Assembly: GCF_006715095.1 (NCBI RefSeq)
Contig: NZ_VFMO01000001.1
Location: 372,001-436,000 of the forward strand
Direction of reading: 5' to 3'
Source of the DNA: Yimella lutea
GTDB lineage: Bacteria > Actinomycetota > Actinomycetes > Actinomycetales > Dermatophilaceae
Length of the DNA: 64,000 bases
This document shows positions 1 through 8,494 of this stretch, piece after piece. How positions within the stretch are numbered: position 1 is the first letter of the stretch; each line of letters begins with the position of its first letter. Below the pieces are notes generated by a model that did no database searches, was not told the origin of the DNA, and worked only from the letters and a program-made list of their open reading frames with translations. A program made the position numbers and the translations under genes.

Positions 1-1281
1 CTGCTGCTGGATGTTGTTCGGGATTCCGGGGCGCTGCTGCGGCGGCTGGAACTGCGCCGAGGTCGTCGCGTCCACACCCTGGTTGCGCAACGAACGCTCC
101 AGGTACGGCTTGGCGCGCTGCACCTGACCCTCGAGGGCCTGGACGGTGGTCGCCATGTTCTGCGTGGCCTGCGAGCGGAAGGTGTCGATCGCATCCATCG
201 TCTGGAAGACGTTGTCGAACGCGCGCTGCAGCTTGTCGATCTCGATCGTGCTGGACGCCGCCTGCTCGTGGATCTCGACGCCCTGCGTCTTCAGCTGCTC
301 GCTGGTCTTCTCGATCAGGCTGGACGTGGTGGAGTTCAGCGCGGTGATCTGGTCGAGGACGATCTTCTGCTGGCTGAGCGCCTGGCTGACGATGACCGCC
401 GTGCGCAGCGCCGCGACCGTGGTGGTCTGGGCGCGGTCGACGCCGCGGATGAGCTCGACGTTGTTCTTGCGGACGAGGTCGAGCGCCAGGTAGCCCTGAA
501 CCGCCACGGCCATCTGGGTCATGATGTCCTGCCGGCGCTGGCGCACCGCGAACAACACGTCCGACTTCATGATCTGCGCGTCCTCGGTGCGGCCCTCGGC
601 CTCGAGTCCGGCGATCTTGCTCTCGACGGCCTTGTCGAGCGCCGTTGCGAGCTGGTTGTACTCGCCCAGCTTCTGCATCGCGTTCCACATGTTCGTGCGC
701 TCGACGTCGATGGACGCGTTGTCCTTGCGCAGTTCGTCCTGGCCGCTGGCGAGGCTGCGGATGATGGAGTCCAGGTGGCTCTGCGCCGACTGGTACTTCA
801 TGAAGTAGTTCTCGATCTTGTTGCCGCCCGGCATCCACTTCAGGATCTTCTTGGCGCCCTTGAGGTCCGCACGGTTCGGGTCGAGATCGGTGATCGTGCG
901 ACGCAGGTCGACCAGCGTTCCCGACACCTTGCCCTGCGCGGAGTCCTTGCCGCCCTGGGCGGCCGGGCGCTGCAGCATCCGGTTGGAGACCTCGGAGCTC
1001 TTGCGGATCTCGCTGTCACCCATGAGAACGATGGAGTTGACCTTCTCGGTGAAGGCCGGCGACTTCATGTCCATGCTGGTGAGGTCTTCGACGTACGCCT
1101 GCGCCTTCTTGTCCAGTTCGGACTGCGCCTCGGCATTCACCGGGACGGCCTGCACCGCCTGGCTCTCCTCGACGACGGCTACCGCAGCGGGCGCTTCGAG
1201 GACGAGTCCCTCACCGCCGGGTGCGCTCGTCGCGGTCTGGGTGGGCTTGGTCGGCTGGCCGCCGAGGTCAAGGTCGGACAT
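1..1281 (-). CDS. TelA-family toxic anion resistance protein (3' end outside window)
   Basis: The reverse strand is open from an ATG at 1281 to the window edge (427 codons). The reading begins MSDLDLGGQPTKPTQ, followed by a charged low-complexity leader and then the alpha-helical TelA/KlaA core, with recognisable stretches such as MLQRPAAQGGKDS, WMPGGNKIENYF and the long heptad-like helices around VERTNMWNAMQKLGEY. TelA proteins are cytoplasmic and linked to tellurite and other envelope stress by genetics; their biochemical role is unknown. Family members are usually about 360-430 residues, so little is missing. The tail is rich in Gln and Pro. A promoter-like TTGACT and a CTAC-N4-GTAG palindrome lie about 105 bp upstream. 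Family call is firm; function is not. Confidence 0.88.
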   Translation of the reverse strand, partial: MSDLDLGGQPTKPTQTATSAPGGEGLVLEAPAAVAVVEESQAVQAVPVNAEAQSELDKKAQAYVEDLTSMDMKSPAFTEKVNSIVLMGDSEIRKSSEVSNRMLQRPAAQGGKDSAQGKVSGTLVDLRRTITDLDPNRADLKGAKKILKWMPGGNKIENYFMKYQSAQSHLDSIIRSLASGQDELRKDNASIDVERTNMWNAMQKLGEYNQLATALDKAVESKIAGLEAEGRTEDAQIMKSDVLFAVRQRRQDIMTQMAVAVQGYLALDLVRKNNVELIRGVDRAQTTTVAALRTAVIVSQALSQQKIVLDQITALNSTTSSLIEKTSEQLKTQGVEIHEQAASSTIEIDKLQRAFDNVFQTMDAIDTFRSQATQNMATTVQALEGQVQRAKPYLERSLRNQGVDATTSAQFQPPQQRPGIPNNIQQQ

Positions 1282-1385
1282 GGATTGCCTCTCTCGTCAC
1301 GCTTGCGTGCGGGGCTTCCCCCATTTGGTTCCCCACTCTAGGCGGAACGCCCTGCCCATTGGCTTGCGTTCCCGACCGAACACCT

Positions 1386-1400
1386 CTACCCCCGTAGTCA
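1386..1400 (-). promoter_or_regulatory. Palindromic motif CTAC-N4-GTAG with TTGACT, upstream of telA
   Basis: CTAC-CCCC-GTAG lies at 1386-1397, and the next bases on the plus strand are TCAAAG, so the minus strand reads CTTTGACTAC with TTGACT as a possible -35. The same 13 bases (CCCGTAGTCAAAG) occur upstream of benE near 3945-3957. A shared operator or promoter element is plausible. No regulator gene for it is visible in the window. Confidence 0.35.
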
Positions 1401-1472
1401 AAGTTTCCGATCGTCACAGCGACCACTTGTCGAGGCTCGAGAACTGGTCGCGGTAGCAACCCGTTTTCTTAA

Positions 1473-2678
1473 TTACGCGCGTAGTTGCTGAGTGCGGCGC
1501 AGGGCCATCTCGGCGAGCCAGGCGGACGCCTGCCACAGGACGTCGTCGTCGAACGCTGCCCGTGGGGAGTGATTGTCGGCGGCCGTCTTCGGGTCGTCCG
1601 TCGGGCAGCAGCCGAGGAAGAAGTAGGCGCCCGGAACGCGTTCGAGCACGAACGAGAAGTCCTCGGCGCCCATCTCGGGGTCCTCGCGCTCGACGTAGGC
1701 GTCCGCGCCGAACAGGTCGGTGACCACCTGCCGCCCCAGGTCGTAGTCGGCATCGGTGTTCACGGTGGGCGGGTAGGACTCGACCACCTGATGTTCGGCA
1801 CTCAGACCGTGGGCCTGCGAGATTCCCTCGGCCAGACGGATCACCCTCTCGCGCAAACGCTTTCGTGACTCCTGGGACAGCGACCGCAAGGTGATGTCGA
1901 GCTCGGCGGTGTCGGGGATGATGTTCGACTTCGTGCCCGCCGCGATGCGTCCGATGGTCGCCACGACCGGGTCGAAGACGTCGAACCGGCGCGTGACGGC
2001 GGTCTGGATCGCAAGCGCGATCTCGCAGACGACCGGCACCGGGTCGAGGGCGACGTGCGGCTGGGAGCCGTGACCACCCGCGCCCCGGACGACGATCTGG
2101 ACGTCTTCCGCCGCCGCCATGCAGGCGCCGCGGGTCGTCCACCAAGTGCCCTTGTGGAAGGTGGCGGAGGCGACATGCATCGCGTACGCCGCCTCGACAG
2201 GTCGTCCGGCGATGTCGAGCAGACCCTCGTCGAGCATCGGCTCGGCACCGCCCGGGCCTTCCTCGGCGGGCTGGAACATGAGGACGACGTCACCGGCCAG
2301 TTCGTCCTTCAGCTGGCACAGGATGCGGGCTGCACCGACGAGACCGGCGACGTGCATGTCGTGCCCGCAAGCGTGCATGACCCCGGGATGCGTTGAGCAG
2401 TAATCGGATTCGTGAAGTTCCTGCACCGGCAACGCGTCCATGTCGCCGCGCAGCAGCACCACGGGTCCGTCGGTGCGGGCACCGCCACGGATCACGCCCA
2501 CGACCGAGTCGAGGTTGTCGCTCTGGTGGATCTCGATCGGCAGACCGTCGAGCGCTTCGAGCAACCGCGCCTTGGTCAGCGGCAACCGCAGGCCGATCTC
2601 CGGGATGCGGTGCAAGTCGCGGCGCAACGAACGAAGGTCGTCGCTCATCTGCTGGGCAAGTTCGACGGTTCGGCTCAC
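1473..2678 (-). CDS. M20-family amidohydrolase (peptidase M20D)
   Basis: This 401-residue protein matches the M20D amidohydrolases (IAA-amino-acid hydrolase, hippurate hydrolase and N-acetyl-diaminopimelate deacetylase relatives), cytoplasmic metal-dependent enzymes that cleave N-acyl or N-aroyl amino acids. Visible signatures are the metal-site segment HACGHDMH (about residue 107), EEGPGG (about 138), and the C-terminal GAEDFSFVLERVPGAYFFLG. Start is GTG at 2678; an ATG ten codons later (MSDDLRSLRRD) is an alternative. It follows the broken benE gene by 14 bp on the same strand, so the two were probably co-transcribed. An aroyl-amino-acid hydrolase releasing benzoate next to a benzoate transporter would make sense, but that is inference. 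Confidence 0.9.
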   Translation of the reverse strand: MSRTVELAQQMSDDLRSLRRDLHRIPEIGLRLPLTKARLLEALDGLPIEIHQSDNLDSVVGVIRGGARTDGPVVLLRGDMDALPVQELHESDYCSTHPGVMHACGHDMHVAGLVGAARILCQLKDELAGDVVLMFQPAEEGPGGAEPMLDEGLLDIAGRPVEAAYAMHVASATFHKGTWWTTRGACMAAAEDVQIVVRGAGGHGSQPHVALDPVPVVCEIALAIQTAVTRRFDVFDPVVATIGRIAAGTKSNIIPDTAELDITLRSLSQESRKRLRERVIRLAEGISQAHGLSAEHQVVESYPPTVNTDADYDLGRQVVTDLFGADAYVEREDPEMGAEDFSFVLERVPGAYFFLGCCPTDDPKTAADNHSPRAAFDDDVLWQASAWLAEMALRRTQQLRA

Positions 2679-2692
2679 TCACCCGAGGGTAG

Positions 2693-3879
2693 TCAGGCCG
2701 GCCGGCGACGCAGCACGACGTACAAAACCAGCCCCGCGACCAACCCCCAGAACGCCGAACCGATCCCGGCGATCGTGATGCCGGACGCCGCCACGACGAG
2801 CGCGATCGCACCCGGTTCACGCGCGCTCTCCTGGGCCAGGGCGGACCAGGCAGCAGCGGCGAAGGTGGCGATCAGCGCGAGTCCGGCGATGGTCTCGACG
2901 ATCACCTTCGGGGCCGCGACGGCGACGGCGGACACCAGTCCGGCAAGCGGGCCGAACGCGAGGTAGGTGAGCCCACAGGAGATTCCGGCGACCCACCGGC
3001 GCTTCGGGTCCGGTCCCGCCTCAGGGCCCGCCGCGAGCGCGGCAGAGATCGCGGCGAGATTGATCGCGTGACCTCCCGCGAGCGCGCACCGACCGCCGAT
3101 GCACCGCCGGTGTACAGCAGCGGACCTCGCAGACCCGGCTTGTAACCGAAGGACGACAGCACCGCGATGCCCGGGATGTTCTGCGAACTCATCGTCACGA
3201 TCCACAGCGGGATCGCGATCGCGAACATGGCTCCCGTGTCCCATTGCGGTGCAACGAAACCCAGGCTGGGTGCGGCATTGGACAGATCGAGATGTCCGAA
3301 CACGCCGCGCACCGCCATCACCACGAACGCGGCGAGCAGCGCACCGATGATCGCCCATCGGCGAGCGAGCGCGGTGAGCACCACCCAGGTGAGGATCACC
3401 GGTCCGATCGCCCAGGGGTCCGCCTGGACGGCGGACACCGGTTCGATGACCAGTTGCAACAGCACCCCGGCGAGCATCGCGGACGCGAGCGGGGCCGGGA
3501 TCGACTCGACCAGGCGACCGAGCGGGCGGATGAGCCCGCAGAGCGCGAGCAGGATGCCGCAGACCATGAATGCGCCCACGGCAGAAGCGAATCCGCCGTG
3601 CGGTGCAGCCGCAGCCGCGAGCAGCGCGGCACCTGGCGTGGACCACGCCATGGTGACCGGCATCTTCAGGCGCCAGCTGAACAGCACGCATCCCAGACCC
3701 ATCGTCAGGCAGAGCGCCATGAGTCCGGAGGCTGCCTGCGCCTGCGATGCACCGACCGCGCGAAGCCCGGTCAGCACGACGGCGAACGAGGAGGTGAAAC
3801 CGACGAGCCCACAGACGATGCCGGCCATGACCGTGGGCATGACCGAGGCCGTCACCGGCTGCGTCGTGCTCGAACTCAT
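2693..3879 (-). pseudogene. benE: BenE-family benzoate/H+ symporter, frameshifted
   Basis: Two overlapping reverse frames together encode a BenE-type transporter. The first, from ATG 3879, gives multiple hydrophobic helices up to LLYTGGASAVG near 3085. The second frame continues with LAGGHAINLAAISAALAAG, the family hallmark GGHAINLAA, and ends IGSAFWGLVAGLVLYVVLRRR at 2693. The shift lies at about 3075-3095, in a GC-alternating stretch. The interval is 1,187 bp, one base short of 396 codons, so a single-base deletion explains it; restored, the protein would have about 395 residues, the normal BenE length. Either a genuine recent inactivation or an assembly error. Downstream is the M20D amidohydrolase. 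A second copy of the 3' end lies at 8549. Confidence 0.85.
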
Positions 3880-3938
3880 GGGACGTCAGCGTAGGAGTCG
3901 CTCCCCGACGCTCGAGGACCCGTCCAGCTCAGCCCCCC

Positions 3939-3957
3939 ACTACACCCGTAGTCAAAG
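3939..3957 (-). promoter_or_regulatory. Palindrome ACTAC-N4-GTAGT with TTGACT, upstream of benE
   Basis: ACTAC-ACCC-GTAGT (3939-3952) is a perfect 5+5 inverted repeat about 60 bp before the benE start. On the minus strand the adjoining bases read CTTTGACTAC, offering TTGACT as a -35 hexamer overlapped by the palindrome. It shares CCCGTAGTCAAAG with the telA upstream region. The shape resembles BlaI/MecI-type operators, but this is only resemblance. Confidence 0.4.
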
Positions 3958-3987
3958 AAAGTGGCCGCAGTGACGACCGCCCGGTGC

Positions 3988-4544
3988 TCAGCATCGTTCG
4001 ACGCGGTACAGGTCGAACCGGCGACCGGTGGTGGTGTCGACTGCCACGCAGAGACTGCCCGCGCTCAAAGCCACGGGCACTCCTTCGACCTCCGGTGAGA
4101 GTCCGCCACTGCGGTCGAGAGCCCGCGCCCGCCGCGAAGTCCCCCAGCTGCGCACGCACCCGATCCGGGACCCGGGGAGCACGAAAGATCAACGGTGATC
4201 ATCGACCGTCCGTCGGCCGACCTGAGCAAGATCCTGCAGCGGCGTGCCACGAAGTAGTTGCGCCCGAGGACAACTCACGTGGTCTCGATCGCGGCACTCC
4301 GCTAACGCTCCGCACCTACTCGACCACCGTTCTGACGCCTGCTCGACCACCGTTCTGGCGCCTGCTCGACCACCGTTCCGACGCCTGCTCGACCACCGTT
4401 CCGACGCCTGCTCGACCACCGTTCCGACGCCTGCTCGACCACCGTTCTGGTGGTCGCACCGGCGGTGATGAGCCCGGCCGCAAGGACGATCGTGACCAGC
4501 GCGACGAGGCGCTGCGCGATGCCGAAACGGGTGTGGTCGGTCAC
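3988..4544 (-). pseudogene. Decayed small secreted or membrane protein gene, interrupted by tandem repeats
   Basis: From a GTG at 4544 the minus strand reads VTDHTRFGIAQRLVALV followed by a hydrophobic segment ending LAAGLITAGATT, like an N-terminal signal or anchor. Translation then runs into the 23-bp repeat array and stops at 4302. Farther on, in other frames, plausible coding pieces appear: LIFRAPRVPDRVRAQLGDF near 4190-4135 and a C-terminal-looking LSAGSLCVAVDTTTG ending at a stop at 3988. The frames do not join, so I read this as the remains of one small exported protein gene split by repeat expansion and frameshifts. No family is recognised. It could also be unrelated noise around a short real ORF. 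Confidence 0.35.
4318..4457. repeat. 23-bp tandem repeat array ending in a perfect hairpin
   Basis: About six head-to-tail copies of a 23-bp unit (CTCGACCACCGTTCYGRCGC plus CTG) run from 4318 to about 4450. Units differ only at two positions (T/C and A/G). The last copy continues into GGTGGTCG, so that CGACCACC-gttct-GGTGGTCG (4437-4457) forms a perfect 8-bp stem. There are no spacers, so this is not a CRISPR array. 23 is not a multiple of 3, so the array is unlikely to have been built as coding sequence. Confidence 0.85.
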
Positions 4545-4580
4545 CCTGTCAGGGTATGTCGAGCCCTTTCCGCACCGACG

Positions 4581-5336
4581 TCAGTGGTGTTGCTGCTGTT
4601 GCTGCGCCGTGATCCGCTGCTGCAACATCGCCAAGCCGGCCGGCGAGACGAGCGGCAGTTGCTGCTCGATGTTGCGCACCACGTGGTGGTCGTCAACGAC
4701 CTTCTCGCTGCTCTGGATCAGGACGGTGCCGGCGCCGGTGAAGTCGTACTGCCGCTCCTCACCGGAGTTGATGCCGAGCATCGCCGCGCCCGCCGACATG
4801 AAGCTGTTGACCCAGTTCTGGTCGTAGTGCAGCGACGGGGACGGGCAGTCGGCCCAGCCCACGAGTGCCTCCGGGTCGACGCGCAGCGGCGGCTCGACGA
4901 ACATCACCGGTCCGTTGGAGGACGCGAGGAACTTGCCGGTGCCGATGAGGGTGAGGAAGCCGGGCACGATCGACTGGTTGAGCTGGATACCCGGCTCCAA
5001 CGCGAGCAGGTTGGACGCGCGGACGGTGAGGTTGCCCTCGTCCAGGTCGTAGCTGTTGATCGTGTAGCCACGGTCGCCGATGATCAGCGTGCCCTGGCCC
5101 TCGACGACGACGAAGTCCTGTTGGTACATCGGGGCGCTGAAAGTGCCGGCGACCATCTGCTGCAGGCCCGCTCCGATGCCCGCGGTCAGCGCGTGGAAGC
5201 TGGCCTGACCGTAGTAGGCGATCATCGCGCCCTTGCTCATGAACCAGGGACGGTCGAGCGTGAAGTAGTACGCGTACTCGTTGCCCGGGATGGTGTCGTT
5301 GCCTTGCAGCACACCGGGATTCAGAACATTGCTCAC
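4581..5336 (-). CDS. AIM24-family protein, third gene of the operon
   Basis: AIM24 (TIGR00266) proteins are beta-rich, single-domain proteins of unknown molecular function. This copy has 251 residues from a GTG at 5336 (SNVLNPGVLQGNDTIPGNEY), with family-type segments PWFMSKGAMIAYYGQ, GLQQMVAGTFSAPMY and a C-terminal Gln-rich tail (ITAQQQQQHH). I chose GTG 5336 because it overlaps the stop of the preceding AIM24 gene as GTGA and is preceded by GGAGGAGAAG; a longer ATG form at 5384 would overlap that gene more deeply. It is the last gene of the run. It diverges from the other two by lacking the Gly-rich loops. No catalytic residues are known for the family. Confidence 0.85.
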   Translation of the reverse strand: MSNVLNPGVLQGNDTIPGNEYAYYFTLDRPWFMSKGAMIAYYGQASFHALTAGIGAGLQQMVAGTFSAPMYQQDFVVVEGQGTLIIGDRGYTINSYDLDEGNLTVRASNLLALEPGIQLNQSIVPGFLTLIGTGKFLASSNGPVMFVEPPLRVDPEALVGWADCPSPSLHYDQNWVNSFMSAGAAMLGINSGEERQYDFTGAGTVLIQSSEKVVDDHHVVRNIEQQLPLVSPAGLAMLQQRITAQQQQQHH

Positions 5337-6016
5337 AGCTTCTCCTCCGATGCCTGCACCAGCACGACTCCCTGACCGTTGCACTGCAACTGCATCGCCT
5401 CACCCGAACCACGACCCACCGCGTCCCGCCAGCTCATCGCCGACTGCAGCTGGGTCTGGACGTTGCCGACCGTGCCGACGAACGCCTGCGGATCGACGAC
5501 CACCGGGCCGTTGCCGACCGGGATCTCGATGAGTTCGCCGTGAGCGACCAGCACGACCGCACCGACGCCGCTGAGTTGGGTGGTGAACATCCCGTTGCCG
5601 GTGAGCGCACCGGTGGCTGCCCCGCGAAGTGCTCCGCGGAGCCCGCCTCCGCCGCCCTGCTGGGACTGGGTCGAAACGATGGACGCCTGCATCCCGGCGG
5701 TGTAACCGAGCATCCGGGACATGTCGGCAGTGACCTGTCCGCCCTGCGGCAGGTCGATGACGTGCAATGCCAGCCCCTGGAATCCGTAGTGCACCTGGCC
5801 GTTGCCCTGAGCGATCATCGTCCGCTCGTGCTCGCTGCGCATCATGGAGCCGACCATCGCGCCCATGCCACCGGGTGCGCCGCCGGCGCCCGGGATCTGG
5901 TGCGGCGCGAAGTGCACCTGGCCGGAGTAGAAGAGCATCGAACCGCGGCGCGACACGATCGGACCGGTACGCCCAAGGTCGGCCTTCACGACCTTGCTGT
6001 TGACCTTCTCGAACAT
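5333..6016 (-). CDS. AIM24-family protein, second gene of the operon
   Basis: 227 residues from ATG 6016 (MFEKVNSKVVKADLGRTGPI). It shows the AIM24 layout: SRRGSMLFYSGQVHF near the N-terminus, a Gly/Met-rich insert (residues about 43-60), AQGNGQVHYGFQGLALHV, and a Gly-rich loop before TGNGMFTTQLSGVGAVVLV. It ends QGVVLVQASEEKL with a TGA that overlaps the next start. The spacing from the upstream AIM24 gene is 5 bp, so the three are surely one transcript. The longer frame upstream of 6016 is antisense-like run-on inside the preceding gene and was rejected. Function unknown; paralogues probably assemble together, which is inference. Confidence 0.87.
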   Translation of the reverse strand: MFEKVNSKVVKADLGRTGPIVSRRGSMLFYSGQVHFAPHQIPGAGGAPGGMGAMVGSMMRSEHERTMIAQGNGQVHYGFQGLALHVIDLPQGGQVTADMSRMLGYTAGMQASIVSTQSQQGGGGGLRGALRGAATGALTGNGMFTTQLSGVGAVVLVAHGELIEIPVGNGPVVVDPQAFVGTVGNVQTQLQSAMSWRDAVGRGSGEAMQLQCNGQGVVLVQASEEKL

Positions 6017-6021
6017 GCCGA

Positions 6022-6645
6022 TCACCGTTCCGCCGGCTGGATGGAGACGACGCCCTGGCCCTGCCAGCGCAGCGAGAACGCCTCGCCGCCGCCCTGCCCG
6101 ACTGCGGATCGCCAGGAGACGTCGGTGACGAACGACTGCTGCAGTTGTCCCTTGGCCGCGACGAACGCGTCCGGGTCGACGACCAGCGGGAGGTTCGGGT
6201 TGACCTCGAGGTGGATCAGCGGGCCGCCCGCGCTCAGCAGCGCGACCTGACCGGTGCCGCTGACGGTCGTGGTGAACAACCCCTGTCCGCCGGACATCCC
6301 GCCGACTCCGGCGAACTGGACGTTGGTGTTGAGGTTGCCGGCAAGCGCCAGGATCTGGCGACTCTCGACCTGCATCGTCTCGTTGTTCAGCGGCAGCACG
6401 GTGACGTACTGCGCGTTGACGGCGAACTGGACGACGCCGTCGCCGGTGCACTCCATCAAGGTCAGCGACTCACCGGTCGCCTTCTGCTTGAGGCCGGCCA
6501 ATACGCCTGCGCCACCGCCGAATCCGGCGGACTTGAACTGCACCTGGCCCTGGTAGGAAACCATCGAACCGCTGATCGCGCGCACCGACGACTTCTGCAA
6601 CCTGGCCTCGATGACGCGCGACGAACGCGCGACGAGTTCTACCAT
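6022..6645 (-). CDS. AIM24-family protein, first gene of the operon
   Basis: 207 residues from ATG 6645 (MVELVARSSRVIEARLQKSS), with GGAGGG 4 nt upstream as a clear ribosome-binding site. Family segments are ISGSMVSYQGQVQFKSAGFG, a Gly-rich patch, DGVVQFAVNAQYVTVLPL and GQGLFTTTVSGTGQVALLS; it ends QGQGVVSIQPAER. This is the promoter-proximal member of a three-gene AIM24 run. The 148 bp between it and trhO presumably holds the promoter. The gene product is predicted soluble with no signal peptide. The proximity of a TelA protein 5 kb away is suggestive of an envelope-stress module, but no sequence evidence ties them. Confidence 0.87.
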   Translation of the reverse strand: MVELVARSSRVIEARLQKSSVRAISGSMVSYQGQVQFKSAGFGGGAGVLAGLKQKATGESLTLMECTGDGVVQFAVNAQYVTVLPLNNETMQVESRQILALAGNLNTNVQFAGVGGMSGGQGLFTTTVSGTGQVALLSAGGPLIHLEVNPNLPLVVDPDAFVAAKGQLQQSFVTDVSWRSAVGQGGGEAFSLRWQGQGVVSIQPAER

Positions 6646-6793
6646 TTCACCCTCCCTGGTCGGCACCATCCTGGCTGATGCCCGGGCCTGAGACGAGACC
6701 TGGCGGCGAAACGTTCCGGGGTCGGCGAGTGGGGCGCCCTCGGAAGCAAAGCAGCCGCGGACGCGGACAACACGCTTCGACGGGTGGGCACGT

Positions 6794-7561
6794 TCAGCCG
6801 TCGATGTCGGAGCGTTGGCGACCGACGTCGCGCAGGTTGGTGTCGAGGGTGACCCGGTTGTCGAAGACGAAGCACTCACCGTCGAAGTCCGCGTCCGCGT
6901 CCGGAATCTCCTTGAAGTAGTTGAGGATTCCGCCCTGGAGCTGGTGCACCTTCAAGCCGAGGTCCTGCATCCAGGGGCTCGACTTCTCACACCGGATGCC
7001 ACCCGTGCAGTACATCGCGACCTGCTTGCCCTCGGCCTTCCACTCCGGAGCGTGTTGTTCGACGAAGTCGCGGAAATCGCGGAAGTTCACCACTCCGGGG
7101 TCGACCGCACCCCGGAAGCGGCCGACCTCGAACTCGAAAGAGTTGCGGTTGTCGATGACGACGACGTCGTCTCGTCGGATCAACTCGCGCCACTCATGAG
7201 GCGGAACGTCGGTGGCAGCCACGTCGTCGACGCGTGACGGCAGGTCGAGACCATCGACACCGAGCGGGACGATCTCCTGTTTGGCCTTGACCATCATGCG
7301 GGAGAACGGGATTCGCTCGTAGGCGGTGCGCTTGTAGGTGATCCCGCCGAACGCGACACCGACCGTCTGATCCGCCGCCGCCTCATCGATGAAGGCGTCG
7401 ATGCGCTCGGGCGGTGCGGCGAGCATCCCGTTCACGCCCTCACCCGCGACCAGGATCGTCCCCAGCAGTCCCTCGGTCAGTTGACGCAGTCGGTCGCAGA
7501 CAGCCGCGACGTCGTCGATGCGGACGAAGCGGTAGAACGCGATGTGGACCCCGGAACTCAC
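6794..7561 (-). CDS. trhO: tRNA uridine 5-hydroxylase, rhodanese-type (TrhO/YceA)
   Basis: 255 residues with the TrhO layout: an N-terminal ferredoxin-like domain (HIAFYRFVRIDD to about residue 95, including the GTILVAGEGVNGMLA segment) followed by a rhodanese domain. The rhodanese active-site loop is YCTGGIRCEKS (about residue 185) with the catalytic Cys present. TrhO makes 5-hydroxyuridine at the wobble position of tRNAs in an oxygen-dependent, prephenate-independent way. Start is GTG at 7561. It is a monocistronic-looking gene, transcribed towards the AIM24 operon. Part of its 5' region is echoed at 8610-8690. Confidence 0.92.
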   Translation of the reverse strand: MSSGVHIAFYRFVRIDDVAAVCDRLRQLTEGLLGTILVAGEGVNGMLAAPPERIDAFIDEAAADQTVGVAFGGITYKRTAYERIPFSRMMVKAKQEIVPLGVDGLDLPSRVDDVAATDVPPHEWRELIRRDDVVVIDNRNSFEFEVGRFRGAVDPGVVNFRDFRDFVEQHAPEWKAEGKQVAMYCTGGIRCEKSSPWMQDLGLKVHQLQGGILNYFKEIPDADADFDGECFVFDNRVTLDTNLRDVGRQRSDIDG

Positions 7562-7797
7562 CCGGTCATGGTGCCAGCGGGCGCAGGCTGCGCGAAATCT
7601 CGATCTCTTTCTGGCCAGCCCTGGTCCAGACGCGAGCGAGCCATTGTGAGCGTGGCCGACGACGGTGGCGGGTGGTCATCGGTTCCCGCCGTGGCATGGG
7701 AAGACCTGCCCATGCGGCGACCGGATCGTCGGACTCACGGTCACCGTCTGGTGAGTGTCGAGGTACTTCGCTCACACCACTCAAAGGAGAAACACCA

Positions 7798-8493
7798 ATG
7801 AACACACCACTGCGGACGGCAGCGCTCGGCATCGCACTCACCTCCAGCCTCGTTCTCGCCGCCTGCGGCGGGTCGAGCGAGACGATCGGGTCCAGCTCCA
7901 CCACGTCGAACTCCATCAAGTCGGGCACGTCGACCGGTTCGAACACCCAGGCGTCACACAACAGTGACGGCAGCACCCCACCGGGGTCGCAGTTACGTTT
8001 CGGCACGGCCGGCACCTTCGAGCGCACGACGATCGACAAAGGCAAGTACCGCTCGACCATTACGGTGCAGCAGCCGGAACAGGGCAGCGAAGACGACCTG
8101 GCGAAGATCCGTGAGATCGAGGACTTCGACTACCCGTCGGGGGCCACCGCATACTTCGTGCGGTACACCGTGCGGTACGACGCGGTCGACGCGGTCGCCG
8201 CCAAGAATCTGGGCGATGAGAACTCGGTGCCCGAGCGCCTCTCGCTGGATTCGATCGACCAGACCGGCTACGACAGCTCCGCGTCGGCGAAGGTCGGTGC
8301 GGGAGGCAAGAGCTACGCCTTCGACAAGTGCGCCATGGCCGAGCTGCCCGAAACTGTCCAGAACGGCACAACCGCGAGCTCGTGCCTGGTCTTCGTGCTC
8401 TTCCCCGGCAAGAAGCTGACCAAGGTGCGCTACGACGGCCAGGACAAGAGTCCGTACTCGTCGGAGGGCGGCAAGCCGGTCTTCTGGTCCTGA
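7798..8493 (+). CDS. Lipoprotein of unknown function
   Basis: 231 residues from ATG 7798, preceded by AAAGGAGAAACACC, a strong ribosome-binding site. The N-terminus MNTPLRTAALGIALTSS followed by LVLAACGG is a lipoprotein signal peptide with lipobox LAAC (Cys about residue 22). A Ser/Thr/Gly-rich linker (about 25-65) tethers a small globular domain with AYFVRYTVRYDAVDA and ASSCLVFVLFP; the latter resembles the immunoglobulin-like DUF4352 class of actinobacterial lipoproteins, but I would not name the domain firmly. Two Cys in the mature domain could pair. It lies alone, followed at once by a perfect terminator hairpin. Confidence 0.85.
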   Translation: MNTPLRTAALGIALTSSLVLAACGGSSETIGSSSTTSNSIKSGTSTGSNTQASHNSDGSTPPGSQLRFGTAGTFERTTIDKGKYRSTITVQQPEQGSEDDLAKIREIEDFDYPSGATAYFVRYTVRYDAVDAVAAKNLGDENSVPERLSLDSIDQTGYDSSASAKVGAGGKSYAFDKCAMAELPETVQNGTTASSCLVFVLFPGKKLTKVRYDGQDKSPYSSEGGKPVFWS

Positions 8494-8494
8494 G

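Noticed and set aside
268..1341. Long plus-strand open frame opposite telA
   Set aside because: It is the antisense shadow of a clear TelA coding frame; its composition (runs of Arg, Leu, Asp) has no family likeness.
4318..4457. CRISPR-like array
   Set aside because: Units abut with no spacers, the period is 23 bp and no cas genes are near.
7566..7694. Small minus-strand frame upstream of trhO (MPRREPMTTRHRRRPR...)
   Set aside because: Basic low-complexity translation, no ribosome-binding site and no family recognised; probably part of the trhO leader.
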